A DNA stretch of 64,000 bases from Linepithema humile (Eukaryota > Arthropoda > Insecta > Hymenoptera > Formicidae). The notes under the pieces are model-generated. The model worked only from the letters and a program-made list of their open reading frames with translations, ran no database searches and was not told where the DNA came from. A program made the position numbers and the translations under genes. The DNA is taken from contig NC_090134.1 in NCBI RefSeq assembly GCF_040581485.1, forward strand, positions 14,933,501-14,997,500, written 5' to 3'. Each line of letters starts with the position of its first letter. Within the stretch, counting starts at the first letter, position 1. Of this stretch, positions 15,001 to 27,600 are shown in pieces.

Positions 15001-18000
15001 GAGGTGACGTGGGTATTCTGCATAATTACCTTAGTTTCTTGTATGTATCATTTGTAAAAAATTTTGATTAAAAAAAGTATTAATTTTGTGACTTGCAATA
15101 ATCTGTTTCAATATAATATACTTCTTTTAAATACTTACAATTAGCCTTATTTTACCTTGGTATCTAAAATACACATCAAAATATAAAATTAATTTCTAAT
15201 TCAGTAGAAAGAAAACACTGTAGTCTTACACCAGAGGAATGGTAAAATATCATGTATATGTAATAACAAATAAATCACTTTTCCACTGACATTATACACA
15301 ACTTTGCAGAAATAAATTTATTCTGTGAATTTTGAATGTGCAGTTTAAAACACAGTCGAAATATGTCTATATTTTTGAAATAATAGTTCTGATTTTTCAT
15401 GAATCACAGTGGTTTTATAAAATGTTCAATTTTAACAGTTTTTATTGGACTGTACTTTAGACAATATTATATTTTGTCATTTCTCTCTTTTTCTCATGTT
15501 TCTCCATTTCTCATGTTTCTTTTCTACTGTAATAGAAATACATTTTCGATTTTGATACGTATTTTAAATATCAAGTTAATCACATAAAATAAGGTTAATT
15601 GTAAGAAGCATATAATGAAACAAATTATTGCTAAGCTAATTTAAAAGAAGCATATAATGAAACAGATTATTTCAAGTCGCAAAATTAATGTTGTTTCTTT
15701 TATCAAGATTTTTTTACAAATGATAGACACAAGAAATTAAAAATATCTTTATATTTCATGCTTTAGAAATAAAAAATATGGCATATATCATATACATTTA
15801 TTGTAAAAAGAGTATACAAAATAATGTCAATTTTTTAAAAAGATATTTTGATATGAATATTGATAATATGGAGCACATAATATACAATATATATTTACAT
15901 AGAGCATATAACGTAATAAAAGTATCTTACAATAAAAAATAAAACAAGCCAGAGGCGGTTTTCTCGTGGACTGGCAATATAGAATAAGACAAGCCAGAGA
16001 CGATCTAACGTCAGCTGACAGTTTAGAAAAAAGAGAGCTAAAGACGATTTATTCGTTAGCTGGCAAATTGTAAAAAATATTGTCAGAGGCGATCTATCGT
16101 GAGCTGGCAGATTTTAAGAAATACGTATTTCTTTTAGTTAGTAATTTACTACACGTGTAGTCTGTTTATGTTTTATCGGATAATTTATAAGATCATTTAA
16201 TCTTTTTTCTCGCAATTGAAATTCTATCGTATGGCTGTATGATGTACATACGAGTCGAAATAGACTTATACAAGGTGTCTAATAAATATAAATTTGATAT
16301 GATAAAATATTTTATTTGGAAAATGTATGTATAATACTATATATCTAATTGGAAAAATATGTTATATGCTTTCCCTATTTTTATTTTTATGTAATTAATA
16401 CAAAATAAATAAATTAGTTAATTAATTATTCAATACATACATATACATATTGAATATAGTTATCTTTATTTTGTATTTTATATAACTAAAATGATGTATG
16501 CTCTCATTATTTCAGTCATTAAAATACAAAATAAAGATAACTATTTATTCAATATATGTGTATATGTATATATTAATTAATTGATTAATTAGTTATTTTG
16601 TATTTACTACATAAAAATAAAAATAAGAAAAGTATATGACATTTTTCTTCAGTGATATATATAGTATTATATGTATATTTTTTATTTATTATTTAGTCAT
16701 ATTTAATTCATATTTATTTGACACCTTGTATACGCCTATATCTTCTCGGACATTATATTGCAGCCTTGCGACGAAATTTCAGTCAAGGAAACAAGCGCAA
16801 GCATCGTTTGTTTACAAACTTTCGATGACACACGTACACAGACCACACGTCAGTGTAGTGTTACCACTGCAAACAAATGCGTTCACACGGACCTACGCGG
16901 CGTAGGTCCGTAGGCTACGCCGATAATGTTATTTTCATTTTTAGTACCATTGAAATGATGGCGCTTTCGCGTCGGAGTTCGCCTGTCACTTCAGCATCCT
17001 CTTAAGGCATTCCTGTGACCGTGTGTACTTACTACACAGTCAAACAACAGTCAAAAGTTTCGAACTTGACTGTATGTAAAAGGACAGCAATACACGACAT
17101 GTAGTTCTCTCTTGCAACAAGCGATTCAGTGCTCATTCCTGTATATATAGTTTAATACACACTAGCAAGGAAGGTTCGGTAACCCAAAAATTCTAAAAAA
17201 TCTGAAACTTTGCAGAAATATAATACATATGAATAAAAGAAAATCCGATTTTCCGAAGGGTATTTCCACCTCTAGAATCATTTTTTGCCAAAATAAGAAA
17301 TAGCTTTTTGATTAAGTTGATATATTATATTTTTGCAGTTTCAGATTTTTTAGAATTTTTGGGTTATTAAACCGTCCTTGTAAGTTATATGGCTGGTTTA
17401 TGCTTCGGTCTTAATCTTAATCTTAGTCTTAGTCTTAACTTAATCTTAAGGACTCGTTTATGCTTCCCTGGAAATTCGGACTATTGGCCGGAGCACAGAC
17501 TTTTGCATAAAGCATAACGCATAAGCATAAGGAAATTGATTGGTCCATTTCCTTATGCATTTGCTTATGCTTATATATAGACCAATCAATTTCCTTATGC
17601 TTATGCGTTATGCTTTATGTAAAAGCTTGTGCTCTCGGCTTATGCATGTGCAAATGTAACAAAACCTAACCTAACCTAACCACAAATTGTAATAGAAAAA
17701 CTATAAAAACACTCCTACACAGTTTTTGTTCTTTCAATTTAAGAGGTTAGATTCTACATACTAACTTACCACTTAAATTTAGCGCTTCTCCAATAGCGTT
17801 CCAACTATTCTTCACCACTAATTTATTTTTATAATTTGGATTTTTTTTATTCCAAACAACATCGAATTGTTGGACACATTCAATTAAATCAGCATCACTC
17901 ATTTTCGTATTTTACAAGAATCGAAAACCATTATTTCGCGCGGTTTCGTGCTGCGTCGGACGTCAGACTTACCTCATTGGCCCGGTCTTAGGACATTAGG

Positions 18001-21000
18001 GACTAAAGTTAAAAGATGGGATCTTTCCAAGATTAAGATTAAGACTAATATTGTTTTCGATTATACGGATTTTGATCGACCCAAGGTGATTAATGACGTC
18101 ATTGCATCGTCTCCACCAATAAAAGATATGAATTCATAGTAAAGTAGTGATTGATCAACCCTGGGTCGATCAAAATCTGTATAATCGAAAACGCTGTAAG
18201 ATTAAGACTAGGGAAGTATAAACGCCCTTATGGCATTCTACATTATCAACTCTTAATATTAAGATTAAGACCGAAGCATAAACCGGCCAATAAAGTTATT
18301 AAATGTTGTTGTGTAGTTAGAAATGTTATTAAATTGGATCATATAATAGCGTCTGTATAAACATAGTCAATGTTTAATCGAACATTTTTAAAAACCGATT
18401 AATTAATTGAAACATAAATTACCTTTTATCAATATCGTAAATTACAAACGACGATGTGTTTTGACCACAATTAATGGAACTAGCAGCAAATTTTGTTCCT
18501 ATAGGGTCAAATGATTGAGCATGAAATTGATATGAATATGAGTGCGCATAAGATTTGTCTCCACAAAATATTTCTTTTTCTTCCGTACAACTCTGTTTAT
18601 CATCCGTATATTTCAGTATCTACGCAGAAACAAACTTTTTACATACTACATTAACATAGCATAATTGCAAGTTTTCTTTAATCTTACCTTTATTGAATTG
18701 TTATAACTAATTATAATGTGTTGCGATGTTGCGTTTATGAGATCAATTTGATGATTTATATTATGTATTTTTGATTGTTTAATTTCAAATCTTTTATTCT
18801 TTTTTGATTCAATTTTCCAGTGTTTAATAATACCATATCTGCAAGAATTTTTATCAAAAATAAAAAAGAGAAATAAACATAAAACACAGTTTATAAATAA
18901 ATACTCACACGTCGCCACTTATAATATAATCATCGCAATGAGCAATAGATTTAATAAAAGAGTTGTTAGTTCCCACAATCTTTTTATTCATTTTAATGGT
19001 ACCATTCTCTGCGCGATTAAAAGCAAGAAGATTACTATCTTCACAAAACCAAACCGTATTTTTAGTCATTAGTATGCATTTATTAGTCGACACATGTTTC
19101 TTAAATGCTCTCTGTTCTATTCTATATATTTTGTTTTTTTTACATCTTCCATTTATCCAGTTGTAATGTATAGTAAATTTAAATTTATATGAAGGTAATA
19201 GTGGTTTACATCTGTAAAAAAAAATAAGACATGCGCTCTTAAATGTGATCTTATGTAAAATCGTGAATATTCTATCTTCTGAAAATATATGTAAATATTA
19301 AAATGTATTTTAAAAAGATATAATTAAAAAATTAAATCAAATTTTGCAAAATAAAAAACAAGCTAAAAAATTGTGACTTAACGTTAATATGTAAAAAAGT
19401 TAGATTAGATTTGAAAAAAGTATTTTTGTTTGAAACACTTTTCTATTAATATCTTTAATTGTACAAATTTGAATTAATTTAGAAGTGACTAATAATGTCA
19501 TTGCATCGTTTTTTTAATAAAAAACGAAATAAAAAATTGGTGCGGCAGACAACATGATAAATAGAAAATTCTAGAACAGTGCTCGGAATTAGTTGAGCAT
19601 TTTAGTCGATTTCCATGATTGACGCATCCGTTCCTCTCCTTACCGCGCGCGACGCAGCCGCTAGGGCCATCGCCGCCGACATGTTTTTTTTTTTATGTGG
19701 TTTCCTCAGAAGGCCTACTCCACTGAAGACAAAAAATAACTAATTCTTACTTAAAAAAATAATATATAAAAAAGATTAAATTTTCTTGACCTTTTATGAC
19801 ATGAAATGGTCTTTTATGGGCGGTATTTGTAGTCCGTTCATGTCTTTAAGATTGTCTTAAATATGGTCCTAAAATGCTATGAATCCATGGAGGACCTGAA
19901 GAGAGCATTAGGTGATTAGACAATGCTTGGTAGTGTAACGGATGTGACGAAATACAGGCCACTTTTCGCATAGATTTAACGCATGGTGCACTACCATCGG
20001 GCAGAAAAACTAATATGGCTGCCTCCATGTATTGATACTTGACACGAGTAAACCCAAATTGACTTTTAGGCTGCGTTCCGATATTCACTGCAGGTACTGA
20101 AAATCTATAGTTTATGTCACGTACACTATAGATTTTCAGTACTTGCAGTGAATATCGGAACGCAGCTTAAGTCTGTTCTTTTTAGCTGAACTGACTGCAC
20201 TAGTTCAGAGTTTATCTTTTTCCCTCTACATTGAAAGGAGAAAGATAAACTCTGAACTAGTGCAGCCAGTTCAGCTGAAAAGAACAGACCTTTTATATTG
20301 TAATTATTTTAAAAAATGGGTAGTTGCAAAATTTGTGGTCCATCAAAATTGAAATCCAAAAATACATCTATAATTTTTTACATGTAAGTAAATAAAATTA
20401 ATAATGCTTCGGAAACGCTGCTTTCAGATGCCTTTTTTATGCTTATGTAGAGCGTTATGTTCTAAACAACCGTTTAAAAAAGATTAAACTTTGTAACAAA
20501 ATATTCCTTCAGGTTTCCGTTTTTCCGAAAGATCCGGAAAGACGGAAGAAATGAATACAATTTGTTGATCACCCAGATTGGGAACCAACAAATTACGCCT
20601 ATGATCATTTCAAAATTTCCCACCCAGAATTTTGCTTCTGGTAGATAGGCCATCGCGGTTAACGCTAAATCGTCTAATGCTCTCTCCAGGTCCTCCATAA
20701 GCTGCGTTTGGCATTGCAAATCGGAGGCATCCGTTTGCTCTTTCACCTTGAAAATCTATAGTATTCGTCATGTATACGTATAGATTTTCTATTTGCAATG
20801 CCGAACGCAGCTATATATGAACCAATCAGAAAGTCATAGAGAGAATCTCTAGAGAAGAGAATGGCAAACTTGGTCATGTGATCAGCTTCTCCGCGATTGG
20901 CTAGTATCAACATGTGCGGATTTGGGAATTGTAACGCCAATGCGTTGCCGTTAAGGCCAATGTTCACGATGCTAGAAATCGGTCCGAGATATCGGTCCAA

Positions 21001-21603
21001 GAAATGTATAACCAATCAATTTGCATTTTTATGGATAAACGGCAATTTTAACGGCTATATGTTTTTTGGACCGAGATCTCGGACCGATTTCTAGCATCGT
21101 GGACATTGGCCTTTAGAATAGAAGTTGGTGACACATATAAGGTTAGTGCAAGATCTATAGAGAGAAGGTTACCTCATGCGCAAAGAGGGACGAGCGGCAA
21201 GAGGGGCAAATGCAGAGAGGGACGAGCGGCAAGAGGGGCAATGATGATCTCATCGGCAAACAGAAGCTATCTCAGACAGCTACTGTTTGTCGATGAGATC
21301 ATCATGCTCTCCCCTTCCTTCATCGTCCCTCGCCATCAAGCTGTTTCTAGCTCCCCCCTTACTTCATCGTCCCTCGCCCACAACCGGTTTGCCTGAGGTA
21401 ACCTTCTCTCTATAGATCTTGAGGTTAGTGATCGTCTGTTCTAACCATAGACGTATAATAATAGACTGCGCGTTCCATACCTCTGCCTTATTAAGGAAAT
21501 GTCTTTACTTTACAAAGAGACAGCTGATGTTGAACAATAGTCTTATCTTTGTCTAATAAAGCAGTGGGGATGAAAAAGTTTTTGTTGATTGGTAGATATT
21601 GAT

Positions 21604-21650
<47 letters not shown>

Positions 21651-24600
21651 GGAGAGAGTCAGTGTTCAAAACATGTTGTTTTTTTCTAAAGTGGAGAAAA
21701 CTTTTCAATTAAACGAACAGTCTGTTTATCATACGTTTATGGTTTTAATGCCAACACATTGGGTGCATTCGCTTATGCAGTTACTGCCGCAGATGTCGTT
21801 ACTCCGCCTGCGAAAACGACTGCAGCGCAGTTTGTCGTTCGTTTACGCAGGGATGTATTTCATCTGCGCAGATACTTCGGAGGTCCTGCTCTGGATGCTC
21901 TGCTTGCAGTACTGCGTAAACAAATACACCCATTGCAAATCTAGCTTAATTATCCGCATCCACATTGATTAATTAAAATGTGAAAAGAAATTTTATTAAA
22001 GTAAAAAATCAAAAAGAAGTAGAACTCCTCGAAATCGATCCCGTAAAAGTGAAAGTAATCCAAGGTAAGTATTATATAATGGAAAAATTTTTTAAAGTTT
22101 ACAATATTCGTATTTACAATCAAATTAACCTAAAAATGCACGTATTGAATGTAGATTGAAAATCTAAACATATTATAAGATTCTAAACTGTCTGAATTTT
22201 CTATAAACAAATTTTGTAATGTTTTGGAATTTGTTTTTGTAAATTTATCTCAGGTACAGGTTCTGCTGCAATAGTTCCTAATCATGTAATGACTTTGTCT
22301 ACAGCTGATATGGAAAAAGCATCAGAGAACTCTCAGTTTAAGAATGTTTTGATCCCGTCTTCATTATTTTCGCAAAATTTTGTACACAACGTAATGCAAC
22401 TTCGCCAATGCTTTTAAATCCATTCACGCAGCCATTCACGCAGGTGTGCGTTCGGTAAATTAGGTAACGTGACTAGCAGATGATAAACGCAGTGGATGCG
22501 CTAACGGCTACATAAACAAATGCACCCATTGGCCCAAATCCACACATAGTGGCTGATTTCCGTAAAGCGCATATGAGCGCATGCATCTTTAGTATACGTT
22601 ACGTATACTATAGATACATACGCGCATATGCGTTTTACGGAACTTATAAGGGTGCCGTCACATGAAGTGTAACTTGCGTAAGCGTATCTTGTGTTAGCCA
22701 ATCAAATCGTTCAGATACTATACGTAAAATTTTGCATATGATAGCTGAATGATTTGATTGACTGACATAAATTACGCTTACGCAAGTTACGCCTCATGTG
22801 AAAGCAGTCTAATGGCCGGAGCACAGACTTTTGCATAAAGCATAACGCATAAGCATAAGGAAATTGATTGGTCCATTTCCTTATGCATTTGCTTATGCTT
22901 ATATATAGACCAATCAATTTCCTTATGCTTATGCATTATGCTTTATGTAAAAGCTTGTGCTCTCGACTTAAGGCCGGAGCACAGACTTTTACATAAAGCA
23001 TAACGCATAAGCATAAGGAAATTGATTGGTCTATATATAAGCATAAGCAAATGCATAAGGAAACGGACCAATCAATTTCCTTATGCTTATGCGTTATGCT
23101 TTATGCAAAAGTCTGTGCTCCCGCCTATAGGGTGCATTCGTTTATGCAGCGGTTAACGCATCCACTGCGTTTAAGGCCATCACACACAAAATGACATAAC
23201 TGCATATGCATAGCATAAAGCCTTGTGTCCACGATGCTAGAACTCAATCCGAGATCTCGGTCCGAGTCCTCGAACAATAATATTTATACTTGGCTGAATA
23301 TAGTTAGCGTTGTAATCGAGTTACGATTCTTTACGATGATTTTCTGATCTATGTTATATTGCCAAGTTGGTTTATAGATATCATCAAGTGATGCACTGCT
23401 TGATTTCGAATGTGTTATTTTATTTAGATGGTCCAGATATTGTAATCTTAAATTATTAATTTTTTTTTTGCAATTTCAGTTGTTAGTGGTTGTCATGTTA
23501 ATTCTTTGTACTGATTACAGATTATCTGTAAAGCTTGATCTCGTTTCATACAATTATGATAATCAACACTTTTTGTAACATATAAACAAGAATGTTGTTG
23601 ATATAACATTAATAAAATTTTAACATTTTCCTTATTATCCATTTTTTATTATAAAAGAAGTTTTTTCTGAAAATCAATTTTATATATTATTATACTTTTC
23701 TTGAAAAATAATATGTATATATAGGTTATAATACATTTTTAATGTCTAATTTAATCTGCATTAAAACTAATAATAACTACTTATGTAAATCTTATTAATT
23801 ATAAATTTTATTAATTTATTTTATTTAAGAATTATATTTCTTTTATTTTTTCAATTCTATAATTACTTACTAAAATATTATTTATATTGTTCACAGTATC
23901 TCGTATTACTATAAGTATCTTATATTTTGTCTTGACAGATAGTAAAAGAAACTAGTAAAATCTAATAACTTGCAATAACTCGTACCGAAAAATGGGACGC
24001 AACGCATTTTTTCGTTTGAGCTTCTTATTCGAGTTTTGCATCCAAATTCAGTGTGTACATGATCCGAGTTCTAGTAACTTTCCCTCAGTCCGAGATCTCG
24101 GACCGAGTTCTAGTATCGTGGACACAAGGCTTAAGACCGTCTCGACCAATAAGCATGCTATGTAAATCAATATGGCGCCTTTATGCTAGATGTTCATTGG
24201 TCGAGACGGTCTTATGCTATACATATGTAGTTATGTCATTTTGTGTGTGATGGCCTTAAACGCAGTGGATGCGCTAACCGCTGCATAAACAAATGCACCC
24301 ATGTTGATGTCAGCCAATCGCCAAGCTGGTAACATGTCATCAAGTTGGCAATTCTCTTTACTATACTCTGTTCAATGAGAGAGTAACCTCGGTCTGCGCA
24401 TAAGAGAAGTATAGCGAACAAAGTGGGAAAAGCGTTGGCATTGACAAGCTGCACGAACAGTACAGTTCTGTAGAGTGGTAGGGCTTTCTGAACACTTTGT
24501 GAGAGAAAACCTGCGCCGAACGGACAAGTTTTCGTCCGATCCGAGATTACTCTTTTATTGAACAGAGTATAAAGATTCTCTAGAAAACCATATTAGTATC

Positions 24601-27600
24601 TTACAAGAGAAGGGCGCAGACTTCGGGTCACCGATTTTGAAAAGGCTTATATATGTTATAGTACTCTACTAGAAGAGTACTTGAGCAAAGGGATAGGGCG
24701 CAACGCTCAGCTGTTTTCAAGAAAAACCGATTTAAAGTTTATAGAGTTCCTTATATACCGATTGTGTTGAATCGATTGTCGAGAAAAGTGCGTAGCTCGG
24801 GCACTAATCCTCAAACTATTATACTGTAGACCCAGGTTCGATTCCTGCCTATTACACTTTCTTTTTATTCAATCTAGCAAATATTTATTTATTATATTAT
24901 TATGTTAAATATGTATTATAATATTATGTAAAATTAAATTAATTTAATTTACAATTGTTTACAATTTTTTATTATTATTTAATTTACAATCTTTTATTAA
25001 AAATTTGCACTTTTAATTTTTTTTTATAATTTACTGAATATAATTTTCATTCAATTAACCAGCGCTCGGAATTAGTTGCACATTTCGGGCCGATTTCCGA
25101 GACGACGCCTCCTGTTCCCCCACTACCGCCTGGCCGCTGGCGGCCGAGCCGCCGATAGCTTTAGCTCAGGAGCGTTTTATATTAAAATAGGCTGGATTGT
25201 TTAGACATCTCTCAGGAAATCGTAACATTTTCTTCACTACACAAAATAATGTTTATTTTCATTAATACATAATATATATATATTTAATTATTAATAAAAA
25301 TAAACATTATTTATGTAGCAAAGAAAATATTACTATTTTCTGAGAGGTGCCTCAACAACCCAGCCTATTTTTTATATAAAACGCTCCTGCGCCAGAGCTA
25401 TCGGCGGCTCGGCCGACAGCGGCCGGGCGGTAGTGGGAGAACAGGAGGCGTCGTCTCGGGAATCGGCCCAAAATGTGCAACTTATTTTGAGCGCTACAAT
25501 TAACAATTTTATTATTTTACATCAGCGCTCGGAATTAGTTGCACATTTCGGGCCGATTCCCGAGACGACGCCTCCTGTTCCCTCACCACCGTCCGGTCGC
25601 TGGCGGCCGAGCCGCCGATAGCTTTGGCGCAGGAGCGTTTTATATAAGAAATAGACTGGGTTGTTGAGGCACCTCTCAGAAAATAGTAATATTTTTTTTG
25701 CTAGATAAATAATGTTTATTTTCATTAATAATTAAACAGATATATATATATTATATATTAATAAAAATAAACATTATTTATGTAGTGAAGAAAATGTTAC
25801 AATTTCCTGAAAGATGCCTAAACAATCCAGCCTATTTCTAATATAAAACGCTCCTGAGCCAGAGCTATCGGCGGCTTGGTCGCCAGCGGCCGGGCGGTAA
25901 TGGGAGAATAGAAGACGTCGTCTCGGAAATCGGCCCGAAATGTGCAACTAATTCCGAGCGCTGTTTTACATGTTCCGATATAAAATTAATAAAATACTAC
26001 TTTTAATATAGCTTAACGCCGTCACTAGCTCACGTTGAAGTGATCGCTCACTGCCTTTGTTAAAAAACAGGATCGGACGGGATTTCGAATTTTTTTGTGT
26101 GTGTAGGGATATACGTTACAGTAGGGAAGTAGTCTGGAAGGGAGGTCAAAAACTATTACCTGAGGACATTAGATATACAAATATTATGGTCGGAGCAGTA
26201 AGCACTAAACTTAACAAAGTTGAGTGAAAGATTACACTGACAATGAATAAAATGTTTCTTGTATTAAATAATAACTGTGTTATTTAATAATAACTATATT
26301 GAAAGTAATATTTTATTAGTTTTATATCGGAACATGTAAAATAATAAGATTGTTAATTGAATAAATATTATATTTAGTAAATTATAAAAAAAAATTAAAA
26401 GTACAAATTTTTAATAAAAGACACAATTGTAACTTAAATTAATTTAATTTTACATAATATTATAATACATATTTAACATAATAATATAATAAATAAATAT
26501 TTGCTAGATTAAATAAAAAGAAAGTGTTAGGGTGCCGTCACATACATCCCGTAATCCGTAATCCGCACTGGAAGTCCGCAAAAGTTACTAAGTATTTTGT
26601 CCGTAACGTTACGTGTGTTTTTATCTCCTTGTGTCCCATGGAGCCGTAAATACAGACGTAACGGTAGTACTATTTTTTATTTAACAGATTATAATTATTT
26701 ATTTGTATTTTATTCATAAGAAAACTACAAAATATATTATAATTTTAACAAAAGTTTTTATTAAATCGTCAAATTTAGTTAAATAAATAAAATTAGAAAA
26801 AGCATTACTAGTAATAACTAGTAACTTGTAGTAACTTTTACGGAAATTTCATGGAATTATGGCTCCATGGGACACAAGGAGATAAAAACACACGTAACGT
26901 TACGGACAAAATACCCAGTAACTTTTGCGGATTTTTGATGCGGATTACGGATTACGGGCTGTATGTGACGGCACCCCACGGACTAAGGAATAGAGGGACG
27001 GAGCACAAGCTGTACCGGGGGAGCACGTTTGAGGCGGGGGGGGGGGGCCGCCATTATCGTTTAGTAATCACCACACATAGAACTCACTATTTGTGTATGT
27101 GTGAAAAATGAAAGTCAGATCCTGCGCACAATAAACAAAATAGGAAATAGAAATAGGAATAATTATTAAATATTAGAAATAAGAAATTGGAATTATTTAT
27201 TTTAAAAATAAAAAGAATAGAAAAAATTAATGCATGAATTAAGAAATAAGAATTGGAACTAATTAATATATTTTATTCTCTTGTTAGATGTAAAATAATT
27301 TCTCTTTTTAATATTAAATGTTTATTGCTATTTCTAATATTTTGTCTACTGTATACAGAACCTCAGAGTAATAAAAGTTAAAGTATTTTATAAAATTTAT
27401 AGTACAACAATAATAAAACCGCCTAACCTCTTTACGCTTGTCACTCGTTATGTCTAGTTATGCACCACTACACAAGTGTAATCATGTCACAGACACAGAA
27501 TCTCTGTGTGAGAATCGCTACATCAATATGGCGGAAAGCAGTCCCCCCCGCACGCTTGAATTACCATTCCCTCTCGCCTAAACTAGGACTTAGGACTCGG

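Larger units (their letters stand above)
17390..18289. mobile_element. Harbinger-like element family B, copy 2, with a nearly complete MADF exon and nested elements
   Basis: Ends TGGCTGGTTTATGCTTCGG and GAAGCATAAACCGGCCA. In inverse orientation to copy 1. Contains family D copy 2 (17486-17640), a CCTAACCTAACCTAACC tract (17663-17680), the MADF exon (17902-17770, minus) and family C copy 1 (18051-18195). Confidence 0.8.

Noticed and set aside
15945..16125. CRISPR-like array
   Set aside because: Only four diverged units in a eukaryotic context, spacers not unique-length, no cas genes.
21106..21396. Open frame rich in Arg, Gly and Ser
   Set aside because: Falls entirely within Mutator-like MITE family E; the same frame recurs on the other strand at 36564-36866.
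24789..24858. Candidate tRNA gene
   Set aside because: A and B boxes and a T arm are present, but acceptor and D stems do not pair; kept only as tRNA-derived sequence.
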